Positions 24,552-33,126 of a stretch of 36,306 nt of DNA are shown here, piece by piece. Origin of the DNA: Prevotellaceae bacterium (GTDB taxonomy: Bacteria; Bacteroidota; Bacteroidia; Bacteroidales; UBA932); the NCBI GenBank assembly GCA_031269545.1, contig JAISYZ010000151.1, forward strand, positions 1 to 36,306, written 5' to 3'. Within the stretch, counting starts at the first letter, position 1; every line of letters begins with the position of its first letter. The notes beneath the pieces were generated by a model, which was given only the letters and a program-made list of their open reading frames with translations, had not been told where the DNA came from and ran no database searches. The position numbers were made by a program, and so were the translations under genes.

Positions 24552-24582
24552 AGTTTATTTTAAATTTTATACAAAGGTAAAA
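24552..24582 (-). promoter_or_regulatory. Promoter region of the small barrel gene (31-bp repeat, TACCTTTG)
   Basis: Minus-strand TACCTTTG at 24579-24572 lies 29 bp before the ATG. The whole 31-bp block is repeated exactly at 23374-23404 on the far side of the gene. Confidence 0.6.
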
Positions 24583-24732
24583 TTAATTTAATAACTGTAA
24601 AAATATTACAATGTATTTTAAAATTACAATTCGACATTTTATATCATCAAGGTAAAACAGATTTTATTGTATCCTCTGCTTTATGTTTATGCGCCGAAAG
24701 TGAGTTTCATCATTAAATATTAAAATTGTAAA

Positions 24733-27408
24733 TTATTGAATCTTCATGTTGAATTTCAAAATAATGCTTCCGGGAATGCGGCGCATGAAACTTTCTATCA
24801 TTGCGTTATCGGTGTACGAAATTTCGCGCCAATGTTTGTTGGATGTATGCATCATGTCGTTTCCGAGTAACTGCAATTCATATTTTTTATTGGCAAACGA
24901 ATAACGAATATCAGCATTCCAGTAATAAAAATTTTGCATCACTTTGCGTGCATTATTATGTTCGTAATCGAGCGCTGTTGATATGTAGAAATTGTTTTTA
25001 CGGAACGAGATTTTTCCCGAATACCGTTGTATATCCTGTTTGTTTGCAACTGTTGTTTTGTAATGATTACGCGAAAAAGCGGCTTTTAATTCAAAATTAA
25101 ATCCTTCTTTGTAACTGCTCGAAACGTCAAAATTGGCGGATGTCGAATATGTTTTGGTTTTTATTTCGTTTCCTGCGCTGAAATACAAATAGGTATTTTG
25201 CCTGTACGTAAGGCTGATGCCTGTCGAAATTGGTGCAAACAGAAACTTTTTCGAAAACGATGAAGTTCCCCAAATATCGTATTTGCTTGGAGCCGAAACC
25301 GTGCGAATTTCATTTAACGAGCCTGTTCGATAATAATCTTTTGATGCTGTTATATCGGTTTTTCCGTATCGCAGAGTAGTAAAAAACTGTGTATTGTAAA
25401 ACTGATTAAAATCGGAAAAAGTTGTTGAAACTGAATGTCGATTTGCAAAAAGTTTCGTAAAACTGCTGCCGTTTGCATAACTGTCGAAACGGTTGATGTA
25501 CATATTAGATATTAAGTCGGCAATGGATGTTGTTGATGTACTTTTTCGATACGAAATTGAAAATCGGCGAGCCTGTTTCGGAATTATTGAAATTTCGAGT
25601 TCGGGTTCTGCTACAATTTTGTTTTTATCTTCAAGCGTTTCGGCAATATTGTGATAAAAAATCATGCTACGCACGGTCAAACCCGCTTTAAATCTGAATA
25701 TGCCCTGATTTTTCGTGATATTTGCATTTATTGTCTGATTGAAAAATCCTAAATAAGAATCGTTTATAAAATGCTCGTCGTCAATCAGCCTTTTTTCTTC
25801 ATTCAAATGATTTTCATAAATAAAAGATGTAAAGTCGTTGCGCGTATAATTTGCGCCCAGAGCGATTTTCACAAAATACGATGAGTTCAGTTTATGCATA
25901 TACGACAAGTCGGCGCCTGCCGTTTTTTGTTTTGTGGTTTTTTGCTGTAATACATAAAACAAATCGTTGTAAGCGGCAACGGTGAGCGGCAATAAAAGCG
26001 AATCGGTCTGGAAACTGTATTCGGCGGGAGTATCTTTGTATGTAAAATTTGCGTTGGCAGTAAAAACGTTGTCTTTGATTTTTTTGATTGCAGTAAGATT
26101 ATGTGTTGTGTTCAGCGATTCGCGTCTGATTTGCGACAGGGTAAACAAATCAACATTATCAATGTCGGATGTTGATTTTGCAAGTGCACTGGTAAAAATT
26201 CCCTGATAAATATAACTTAATGTCGCCGATGGATTGTATGATAATTTTAAAAACCCGCTGCCCATTTTATTACGTTTTATGCCTTTTGTAGATTTTGTAT
26301 AATGTTCGTCTCCGTTTGCGTTGAAGTAGGTATACTGGCTTTCGTCCTGATCTTTGAATTTCGACATATTGAAAAGTCCGTAAGTATTTATTTTGAATTT
26401 TTCGCTTGGTTGAGCCGAAATGTTTAATATGCCGAGATTGTTCATGCTGCTGTAAGTGTTGGCATCTGCCGCCGTCAGCAGCGACATATCCGTTTCGTCG
26501 AAGGTAAACGAAAACGTATTTGAACCTGTCGAAAATTCATTCATTCCGCCTTTCATTTTAATATAATCGTCAAATTCCAAAAGGTTTTCGCCAAGATTAT
26601 TTCCCGAAAATGTTAATGATGACATAAATTTAGGCATCAGCCGTATTATGTTGTTTTTTGTATAAAATTTATTCTGCACGCCGCCTGCAAGACTGATATT
26701 TCCGCTGATTTTTTCCCAAAAACTTTTATTTACTTTTACATTTATGGCAGTTTTTTCGTACGATTGAAATCCTTTCATAATATCGTATTCGCTGTAATTG
26801 TTTACAACTTCGACTTTTTCGGCTATGTTTGCGGGCAGATTCTGCAAAGGCACCTGCGTGTTGCCCGAAAACAGATCTCTGCCTTCAATCAGAATAGCAT
26901 CTACATCTTTGCCCTGCGCTGTTACCTTTCCCGATTCGGTAACGTTAATGCCGGGAAGTTTGTTCATCATTTCGCCGAGCGTAACTTCCGAGCCATCGGT
27001 GTAGGCAAGCGGATTGTAGCGAACGGTATCACCGCTAAATTCTATTCCTTTATAGTTTGCCTTCACCTTTGATGCTTCGAGTGTCGTAATTTCTGCTTCG
27101 AGTTTGAAGTTAACGTCAAGATTGTTGTTTCCGAAAACTCCTACTTTTGTCCGCTGCGTTGAATATCCTGTGTAACGCACCTCTACCAAGTACTGTCCGT
27201 TTGGTATTTGCAATAATCTGTACATGCCGCTGTTATCGCTTGTGGCATACTTCACGACAGACGAATCTTTTGCCGACAGCAGTAAAACCGTAGCCAAACT
27301 TGCAGGTTCGTTTTTTTCGTTGGTAATATGTCCTTTTACGCTGTTGGTTTGAGCAAAACCGCAGGTGCAGCAGACAAAAAACGCCGCAAAAAATAAAAAC
27401 TTTTTCAT
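24733..27408 (-). CDS. Large outer-membrane beta-barrel protein (CarboxypepD_reg plus plug plus OMP_b-brl_3)
   Basis: The 891-residue protein has a signal peptide (MKKFLFFAAFFVCCTCGFAQ). A carboxypeptidase-regulatory-like beta domain (about 22-105: VKGHITNEKNEPASLATVLL, GQYLVEVRYTGY) and a plug-like region follow (VTLGEMMNKLPGINVTESGKVTAQGKDVD, ILIEGRDLFSGN, IAEKVEVVNNYSEYD). The rest is a long barrel of alternating strands to residue 891. This is the TonB-receptor-like architecture of the OMP_b-brl_3 family, though no clear TonB box is visible. It lies 83 bp downstream of the GLPGLI gene, a pairing common in Bacteroidota. The substrate is unknown; peptide, metal or polymer transport are all possible. 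Confidence 0.88.
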   Translation of the reverse strand: MKKFLFFAAFFVCCTCGFAQTNSVKGHITNEKNEPASLATVLLLSAKDSSVVKYATSDNSGMYRLLQIPNGQYLVEVRYTGYSTQRTKVGVFGNNNLDVNFKLEAEITTLEASKVKANYKGIEFSGDTVRYNPLAYTDGSEVTLGEMMNKLPGINVTESGKVTAQGKDVDAILIEGRDLFSGNTQVPLQNLPANIAEKVEVVNNYSEYDIMKGFQSYEKTAINVKVNKSFWEKISGNISLAGGVQNKFYTKNNIIRLMPKFMSSLTFSGNNLGENLLEFDDYIKMKGGMNEFSTGSNTFSFTFDETDMSLLTAADANTYSSMNNLGILNISAQPSEKFKINTYGLFNMSKFKDQDESQYTYFNANGDEHYTKSTKGIKRNKMGSGFLKLSYNPSATLSYIYQGIFTSALAKSTSDIDNVDLFTLSQIRRESLNTTHNLTAIKKIKDNVFTANANFTYKDTPAEYSFQTDSLLLPLTVAAYNDLFYVLQQKTTKQKTAGADLSYMHKLNSSYFVKIALGANYTRNDFTSFIYENHLNEEKRLIDDEHFINDSYLGFFNQTINANITKNQGIFRFKAGLTVRSMIFYHNIAETLEDKNKIVAEPELEISIIPKQARRFSISYRKSTSTTSIADLISNMYINRFDSYANGSSFTKLFANRHSVSTTFSDFNQFYNTQFFTTLRYGKTDITASKDYYRTGSLNEIRTVSAPSKYDIWGTSSFSKKFLFAPISTGISLTYRQNTYLYFSAGNEIKTKTYSTSANFDVSSSYKEGFNFELKAAFSRNHYKTTVANKQDIQRYSGKISFRKNNFYISTALDYEHNNARKVMQNFYYWNADIRYSFANKKYELQLLGNDMMHTSNKHWREISYTDNAMIESFMRRIPGSIILKFNMKIQ

Positions 27409-27491
27409 ATTTATCTATAAATATTATGTTTATATTCATCTCAAATGCTGTCTTCTGCATCTCAATTTCCGCAGTTTCTCTTAATTATTAA

Positions 27492-28202
27492 TTATCTCAT
27501 AATTTTTATAGTTATGCCGCCGCCCGACTCATCGCTTTGTTCCATTGTTTTCATGCGTTTTTCGACCATTTTATCAAATTCTTCCTTGCTTATTTTTTTA
27601 CCTTTTGTCGGAGCGGCAATATCGCAGTCGGCGTCAATCAGTATTTCCTGTGCAGAAACAGTTGAATTGTCGGATACGACTTCCAGCACAAGTCCATCCA
27701 AACCCGTATAAAAAGGACCATCTTTTATCGGCAAGTGCGGGCAAAACCAGACTGAGGCTTCTTTTTCTTTATTCTTTGATATTGCTTTTGTGCATGTATA
27801 ACCAAGTATGTTTTTTGTCGAATCGGTAATTTCCCAAATAGAATCGGCAATTTTCAATTCGCTTTCAATCAAAAAACCTTTGCCGAAAAAATCCTTATAC
27901 GATATTTCCTTGTTTGTATTGTGATTTTTGTAGATAATGTTTTCGGGAGTTTTAATATTAATTCCGCCCGACGGTTCATTTTCATTTTTTAGCGATTTGA
28001 AAACGCTTTCGCCGTTGCTGTAACAAAGCATGTTTTTGATTTTTGAACTTTTCTTAATCTGTTCGATAAGATGTGCATCCAAACCATCGGCTTTGATTTG
28101 CATTTTTGGCTGTGTTTCGTAAATCACCTGTATGGTTTGCGATTTTGCCTGATTAAATAAACATGCGCAGACTGTTGCTGCAATTAAAATTTTTGCTTTC
28201 AT
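27492..28202 (-). CDS. GLPGLI family exported protein
   Basis: The 236-residue protein has a signal peptide (MKAKILIAATVCACLFNQAKSQ). The GLPGLI (Porph_ging) hallmark appears as GPFYTGLDGLVLEV, a variant with D in place of P, preceded by LGYTCTKAISKNKEKEASVWFCPHLP. Upstream are the family's DSIWEITDSTKNILGY and YSNGESVF segments. GLPGLI proteins are periplasmic or surface proteins of unknown role, usually encoded next to TonB-receptor-like proteins, as here. I see no TAnnTTTG box directly upstream, so it may be read from the blaI promoter through blaR1. Confidence 0.85.
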   Translation of the reverse strand: MKAKILIAATVCACLFNQAKSQTIQVIYETQPKMQIKADGLDAHLIEQIKKSSKIKNMLCYSNGESVFKSLKNENEPSGGINIKTPENIIYKNHNTNKEISYKDFFGKGFLIESELKIADSIWEITDSTKNILGYTCTKAISKNKEKEASVWFCPHLPIKDGPFYTGLDGLVLEVVSDNSTVSAQEILIDADCDIAAPTKGKKISKEEFDKMVEKRMKTMEQSDESGGGITIKIMR

Positions 28203-28328
28203 TTATTTTCCTTTTTTTTATTTTAAAAATTGCTGTTATATAAAATTTATTTATTCATAATTTGCTGTTTTTAAACCGAATTTACGGCAGCGAAGCCTTT
28301 CGCCCGAATGAATTAGACCTTGTTCTTA

Positions 28329-28359
28329 AACCTGACAGGTTTCCAAAACCTGTTAGGTT
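28329..28359. repeat. Palindromic intergenic hairpin (AACCTGACAGGTTT family)
   Basis: AACCTGACAGGTTT (28329-28342) pairs with AAACCTGTTAGGTT (28346-28359) with one G-T wobble and a 3-nt loop. It is a diverged copy of the palindrome at 23708-23740 without the 38-bp tail. It lies in the 188-bp gap between the blaR1-type and GLPGLI genes and could attenuate read-through. Confidence 0.7.
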
Positions 28360-28390
28360 GTCATCTTTCCACCTTTATAACTAATGACTT

Positions 28391-30358
28391 TTATCTATCT
28401 TTTGTTTCAACAATTATTACTCCTTTTCTTGCTTTTATTCCGTATTTTTTTATTGCCTCTTTATCTTTCAAAACGCTTATTGTGCCGATTTGCCTGCCCA
28501 TTTTTGCAAATTCGTCAAATTTCATCTCTTTTCCATCTACAATTACTAAAATGTTTGAGTCAAAAATATCGGCGGATTTATCGGAATCCCATTTGAAATA
28601 ATAATTATGATTTATCTTTTTAATGGAATCGTTCCATGATTTTAAATTAAAATTCCAACCTTTTAATAACGAATCGCTCTGTGATTTGGAATAGAGGCTC
28701 AAAGTATTTGACAGAGAATCGTTCCATGATTTTAAATTAAAATTCCATGCTTTTAATAAAGAATCATTAACCGATTTTGAATAATTAAGATTCCACTTTT
28801 TTAACAATGAATCGCTAACCGGTTTTGAATAATCAAATTCCCAACTTTTTAATAACGAATCATTTTGTGATTTTGAAAAATAAAAATGCGGCTTATACAG
28901 CGAATCAATATTGAATTTTTTTATATCATTATTATCGAAATAAAATGAATAGGCATAATTTTTCAACGAATCAAGAATAGTGGTATCGCAAGTAACATAC
29001 ATTAAAGTATTGCCGTTGTTGATTGTCGTTGCCGAAGTATAAACCCGTGTGTTTGCCTTTTTGTTTTCTTCATTATATTTTTTTGTTTTTATCAGTATTA
29101 CACTGGTTTTTTCAGCGTCATCTTTTTTTGCTTTTGAATCGTTTTTGATAACTGAAATGCTTTCTATTTGTGTTTTGTTAATATCGTCCATGCTGTTCAC
29201 TATTTTGTCGTCCACAATAATCAAAACATCGGAATTTAATATTTTGCCGTTTTCACTGTCCATAAAAACTGCAACAGTATCCTGCAGGTTGCCTTGCGTA
29301 CTTACGATGACCGACATTTGAGAATTGCCTGTGGAATCATTGCTTTGCATTTGACTGAAAACAGTGAGCATAATCGAATCGCTTGCATTTGTATTTCCAT
29401 TCTGTTCGTCTTCGTTTTGCCTGATGAAATCGCTGATGCTGACAGACGAAATTTTTTCCATTTCGTTTTTCACCTGCGGGTTTGCGAATGTCGTTACGAC
29501 AATGGCAAGCATTGGCAGCACATATAAATATTTCAACCTTGAATAAGGATTTGATTTGTTTTTTGACATCATTGTTATGCGTTTTTGAAGTTTGTTTTTA
29601 TTAAAATTGTTTGCCAGAGCAAAAAGTTTTGAGCCTACGGCTTTTTGTATCAGCAGCATTTGATACTGTTTGGCATTTACTCCTTTTTTTATTACGGCTT
29701 CGTCGGCTTCGTATTCGTGAATGTTTTGCAGTTCGCGTTTGAACAGCCACACAACAGGATTAATCCATTGCACCATACTGTAAATATGACAAAGCAACAG
29801 ATCTATCGAATGCCGTTTCATGATATGAGCCTTTTCGTGAGTGATGATTTCATTTCCACTTTCGGCAAAATCCTTTTCGGAAATTACTATATATTTGAAC
29901 CAGCTGAAAGGCGCAATATTTTTATTGTGTACGATAATAAGTGTAATATTGTTTTCCAAAATTTGCTTTCTTCCGTTTTTTACGAGCAGGCAAAGTTTGA
30001 TTACGGAATAAATATTGCGTATCGGCAAAAATATTACGCCTGCAATGTAAATCAGCAATATTGCGTGCAGCCATGTTAGAGTTGCAGTTTCGGGCTGCTG
30101 CATCAGTTCAATGCCTGCCGCATCCGAATAAACAAGAGTCGATTGCAGCATCATCATTATGTTGTTCAACATTTCGGTTTGCTGTTCTGTCGAAGATATT
30201 TCTATCAGAGGCAAGGCGATTGATAAAAATAAAATTCCCAGCAATGCAGCGCGATTAAATTTGTGGAATGTTTCGTTGCTAAGCAAAAGTTTGTAGAATA
30301 AATAAAATACCGACAAACATATTCCCGATTTGATTAAATAAACTAATAGCGTTCCCAT
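28391..30358 (-). CDS. BlaR1/MecR1-type M56 membrane metalloprotease with two plug-like domains
   Basis: The 655-residue protein starts with membrane spans (MGTLLVYLIKSGICLSVFYLFYKLLL, AALLGILFLSIALPLIEI, AILLIYIAGVIFLPI). The zinc site HEKAH is at 174-178 with a downstream glutamate in EYEADEAV, and a further span lies near YLYVLPMLAIVVTTFA. This is the antirepressor family that senses an envelope signal and cleaves its BlaI partner. Beyond residue 300 there is no penicillin-binding sensor. Instead there are two plug-like segments of the kind found in TonB receptors (VLIIVDDKIV..IESISVIKN near 378; ILVIVDGKEM..ISVLKDKEAIKKYG..GVIIVETK near 605-650). A stretch of degenerate DSLLK.WN repeats lies between them. 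The signal is unknown. Confidence 0.87.
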   Translation of the reverse strand: MGTLLVYLIKSGICLSVFYLFYKLLLSNETFHKFNRAALLGILFLSIALPLIEISSTEQQTEMLNNIMMMLQSTLVYSDAAGIELMQQPETATLTWLHAILLIYIAGVIFLPIRNIYSVIKLCLLVKNGRKQILENNITLIIVHNKNIAPFSWFKYIVISEKDFAESGNEIITHEKAHIMKRHSIDLLLCHIYSMVQWINPVVWLFKRELQNIHEYEADEAVIKKGVNAKQYQMLLIQKAVGSKLFALANNFNKNKLQKRITMMSKNKSNPYSRLKYLYVLPMLAIVVTTFANPQVKNEMEKISSVSISDFIRQNEDEQNGNTNASDSIMLTVFSQMQSNDSTGNSQMSVIVSTQGNLQDTVAVFMDSENGKILNSDVLIIVDDKIVNSMDDINKTQIESISVIKNDSKAKKDDAEKTSVILIKTKKYNEENKKANTRVYTSATTINNGNTLMYVTCDTTILDSLKNYAYSFYFDNNDIKKFNIDSLYKPHFYFSKSQNDSLLKSWEFDYSKPVSDSLLKKWNLNYSKSVNDSLLKAWNFNLKSWNDSLSNTLSLYSKSQSDSLLKGWNFNLKSWNDSIKKINHNYYFKWDSDKSADIFDSNILVIVDGKEMKFDEFAKMGRQIGTISVLKDKEAIKKYGIKARKGVIIVETKDR

Positions 30359-30373
30359 GATTTTGAAATTTAG

Positions 30374-30730
30374 TTATGATTTTTGTACATTTTCTATCAG
30401 TTTTTTCAATTCATCGAGCGAAATTTTTTCTTCTTCAACAAGCGATGAAACTATGTTGAAATATGAATTGTTGAAATATTTGCTGACAACATTGCTCAAC
30501 GTTTCTTTGTGAAATTCTTCTTCGCTCACGGCAGGAAAATACCGATAGGTATTTCCAAAAGTTTCGTGCGACAGAAATCCTTTGTTTTCGAGTATGCGCA
30601 CAATAGTCGAAACAGTGTTGAAATGTGGTCGCGGTTCGTCGTAGAACGTCAGCAGTTCTTTTACAAATAAAGGTCCTTTTTCCCAAAAGAAATCCATTAT
30701 TTCTTCTTCCTTTGTTGTGAGTTTTCTCAT
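30374..30730 (-). CDS. blaI: BlaI/MecI-type transcriptional repressor
   Basis: The 118-residue winged-helix protein has the family's KEEEIMDFFWEKGPLFVKELL start, the recognition region FNTVSTIVRILENKGFLSH, FGNTYRYFPAVSEEEF and a C-terminal dimerisation helix pair (LSNVVSKYFNNSYFNIVSSLVEEEKISLDELKKLI). It should bind as a dimer to palindromic operators and be cleaved when the adjacent M56 protease is activated. It lies 15 bp before the blaR1-type gene. Palindromic candidate operators sit just upstream of its own -7-like box, which suggests autoregulation. Confidence 0.92.
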   Translation of the reverse strand: MRKLTTKEEEIMDFFWEKGPLFVKELLTFYDEPRPHFNTVSTIVRILENKGFLSHETFGNTYRYFPAVSEEEFHKETLSNVVSKYFNNSYFNIVSSLVEEEKISLDELKKLIENVQKS

Positions 30731-30750
30731 GATATTAAAATTTTGTTATG

Positions 30751-30794
30751 CAAAGAAACTGATAATTTTAGTTTTATAACTAATTTATTTAGTT
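30751..30794 (-). promoter_or_regulatory. blaI promoter with candidate BlaI operators
   Basis: Minus-strand TTTCTTTG at 30758-30751 is one base off TAnnTTTG. Directly upstream, TAGTT-TTAT-AACTA (30769-30782) and AACTAA-TTTAT-TTAGTT (30778-30794) are overlapping palindromes sharing an AACTA arm. They lie between the -7 and -33 regions, where a repressor would block transcription. Binding by BlaI is my inference. Confidence 0.45.
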
Positions 30795-31150
30795 AAACAT
30801 TGTTAATCTCAATGAATATAATTGCAAAATGCATAATATCAATATATTATAAAAACATATATTTGTGATAAAAAACAGTTTTAATTTAAGAATCGGAATG
30901 ATTATCTGTTTAATTATTGACAATGAAAAATCAAAAAATTTATACTTTTCTAACCTTAAATATCATCATATTCTTTTTTCTAAATAAATTGAAATACGTA
31001 TTGTTTATAAAAATAATACTACTTTTGTGTTATTAAGCAAATTAAAATAAGCAAACCAATGAGAATATAATTTCTTTCAAAAAAAAATAAAATCAATCGA
31101 CAAGGCTGCATTTACGTGTAGCAATTTATCAATTTTTTAAAGAAATTATT
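30795..31150. other. AT-rich intergenic region with the leader of the ABC-F gene
   Basis: The gap between blaI and the ABC-F gene holds a -7 box at 31020-31027 and then a leader of about 120 nt containing a minimal open frame, ATG AGA ATA TAA, at 31059-31070. No gene or RNA family is recognisable in the rest. Confidence 0.4.
31020..31027 (+). promoter_or_regulatory. ABC-F gene -7 box (TACTTTTG)
   Basis: TACTTTTG matches TAnnTTTG exactly. The ATG lies 123 bp downstream, leaving the longest apparent leader in the window. Confidence 0.5.
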
Positions 31151-32737
31151 ATGCTTATTATACAAAATCTCACTTACATACATCCCGATAAAGAACTGCT
31201 GTTCAAAAATATAAATTTTGCTGTCAATCACCGTGAAAAAGTCGCTCTGATTGGCAATAACGGCACGGGAAAATCAACTTTGCTCAAAATAATTGCAGGA
31301 ATTTTTGCGCCAACGGAAGGACAGGTTTACACTGATAATTCGCTTTATTATGTTCCTCAAATATTCGGACAATATAATTATCTGACTGTTGCGCAAGCCT
31401 TGCAAATAAACGACAAACTACAAGCTCTGAATGAAATTATCGACGGAAACCTGACAGAAGCAAACATCGCTATGCTCGACGACGACTGGACAATTGAAGA
31501 ACGTTATATCGAAGCATTGAAATACTGGCAACTGGAAGGTTTGGATTTGTCGCAGAAAATAGGAACTTTAAGCGGCGGACAAAAAACAAAAATATTTCTC
31601 GCAGGAATATCAATTCACCAGCCCGAACTTGTTTTGCTTGACGAGCCAAGCAATCATTTAGATACGGCGGCAAGACAGTTATTGTACGATTTTATTCGCT
31701 CTACTTCGAGCGCTTTGCTGGTTGTAAGCCACGACCGTATATTGTTGAATTTGCTTGACTCGATTTGCGAATTGAGCAAACGGGGAATGACGGTTTACGG
31801 GGGAAATTATGATTTTTACGAAGCGCAAAAAGAGATTGAAAACCAAGCATTACAGCATAATGTAAAAAACAAAGAAAAAGAATTGCATAAAGCCAAAGAA
31901 AAAGAACGGGAAACACTGGAACGGCAACAAAAATTAAACGCTCGCGGGAAAAACCAGCATAAAAAAGAAGGAATGCCCAAAATAATGATGAACAAACTGA
32001 AAAATGATGCCGAAAAAACTACTTCTCGACTGAAAGATGTGCATACCGAAAAAATAAACGCTATTTCGCAAACATTAAACGAACTGAAAAGAGAACTGCC
32101 CGACATCGACAGAATAAAACTTTATTTCGACAATTCCATGCTACATAAAGGAAAAATACTGATTTGTGCAAACAATATAAATTTTGGATACAGTAAACAA
32201 TTGCTTTGGAAAGAACCATTGAATTTTCAGTTGACAAGCGGCGAACGAATTGCGTTAAAAGGATTAAACGGTTCTGGTAAAACTACTTTGATAAAAATAA
32301 TTTCAGGCGAAATAGAACCTGTTGCGGGCAAAATTTCCAGAGCCGACAATCAGTCAATATATATTGATCAGGATTATTCGCTTATAAACAATCAATTTAC
32401 TGTATATGAGCAATCTCAACAATTTAATTGCGCAACCTTGCAGGAACATGAAATAAAAATTCGACTCAGCCGTTTTTTATTTACTAAAGACGATTGGGAA
32501 AAACCCTGCGAAATGTTGAGCGGCGGCGAAAAGATGCGTTTAATGCTTTGCTGCCTTACATTAAATAATCGCCCGCCCGACATAATTATTTTAGACGAAC
32601 CAACCAACAATCTGGATATTCAAAACATAGAAATACTGATTAATGCAGTTAACGATTATCAAGGCACGCTCATTGTGGTATCGCACGACAGATATTTTTT
32701 GAAAAAAGTGAACATAGAACGCGACATTTGTCTGTAA
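31151..32737 (+). CDS. ABC-F family ribosome-associated ATPase
   Basis: The 528-residue protein has two ABC domains on one chain and no membrane segments. ABC1 has GNNGTGKS at 35-42, LSGGQKTKIFLAG and LVLLDEPSNHLD; ABC2 has GLNGSGKTT, LSGGEKMRLML and IIILDEPTNNLD. The two are joined by a long, highly charged linker (about 225-315: KEKELHKAKEKERETLE..., GMPKIMMNKLKNDAEKT), which reaches the ribosome in this family. ABC-F proteins either rescue stalled translation or displace ribosome-targeting antibiotics. A separate promoter with a long leader would fit an inducible factor, but neither resistance nor a specific subgroup can be decided from the sequence. Confidence 0.92.
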   Translation: MLIIQNLTYIHPDKELLFKNINFAVNHREKVALIGNNGTGKSTLLKIIAGIFAPTEGQVYTDNSLYYVPQIFGQYNYLTVAQALQINDKLQALNEIIDGNLTEANIAMLDDDWTIEERYIEALKYWQLEGLDLSQKIGTLSGGQKTKIFLAGISIHQPELVLLDEPSNHLDTAARQLLYDFIRSTSSALLVVSHDRILLNLLDSICELSKRGMTVYGGNYDFYEAQKEIENQALQHNVKNKEKELHKAKEKERETLERQQKLNARGKNQHKKEGMPKIMMNKLKNDAEKTTSRLKDVHTEKINAISQTLNELKRELPDIDRIKLYFDNSMLHKGKILICANNINFGYSKQLLWKEPLNFQLTSGERIALKGLNGSGKTTLIKIISGEIEPVAGKISRADNQSIYIDQDYSLINNQFTVYEQSQQFNCATLQEHEIKIRLSRFLFTKDDWEKPCEMLSGGEKMRLMLCCLTLNNRPPDIIILDEPTNNLDIQNIEILINAVNDYQGTLIVVSHDRYFLKKVNIERDICL

Positions 32738-33126
32738 CAACAAGGTGTTATTCATCATTCGGATTGCGGGATACAACAATACAGGAAAACGAATAGTAAA
32801 AATTTAGTATTAACCTGCTAACTTTTTTCAGGAAGGAACACAAGACATTAGTTGTTAATTTTTAATTGTTTATCTATTAATTTAATGTTTTCTTAACCGC
32901 AAATAACGCAAAATCGCCGTTTCAATTCAACAAACAAAATCATTTAATCATGCAAACTAAGTACATCACAAAAAATTAAAAACATTAATATTTACATTTG
33001 CGAGTGGGTTAAGCAAGATATTTGCAATTTTTGTAAAACATTTTTACTCGTTTGTGTTTAATTGAGGATTTTATGCTAACTTTGCAACCAAATTTAATTT
33101 AGTCTTATTAAAATTACAAATAAATT
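32738..33126. other. Intergenic region between the ABC-F and aminotransferase genes
   Basis: This 389-bp AT-rich stretch has no gene. Perfect GTAAAA/TTTTAC (33033-33047) and GCAA/TTGC pairs and a CGAGT (33001-33005)/ACTCG (33046-33050) pairing lie just before the promoter of the next gene. CCTG/CAGG near 32814-32832 is a weak hairpin. No clear terminator for the ABC-F gene is visible. Confidence 0.35.
33051..33084 (+). promoter_or_regulatory. Promoter of the aminotransferase gene (TTTG, 22 bp, TAACTTTG)
   Basis: TTTG at 33051-33054 and TAACTTTG at 33077-33084 match both parts of the Bacteroidota consensus, 42 bp before the ATG. This is one of the clearest two-part promoters in the window. 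Confidence 0.65.

Noticed and set aside
28391-30358. Beta-lactam resistance sensor in the strict sense
   Set aside because: The M56 protease and BlaI partner are present, but no penicillin-binding sensor domain and no beta-lactamase gene are in the window.
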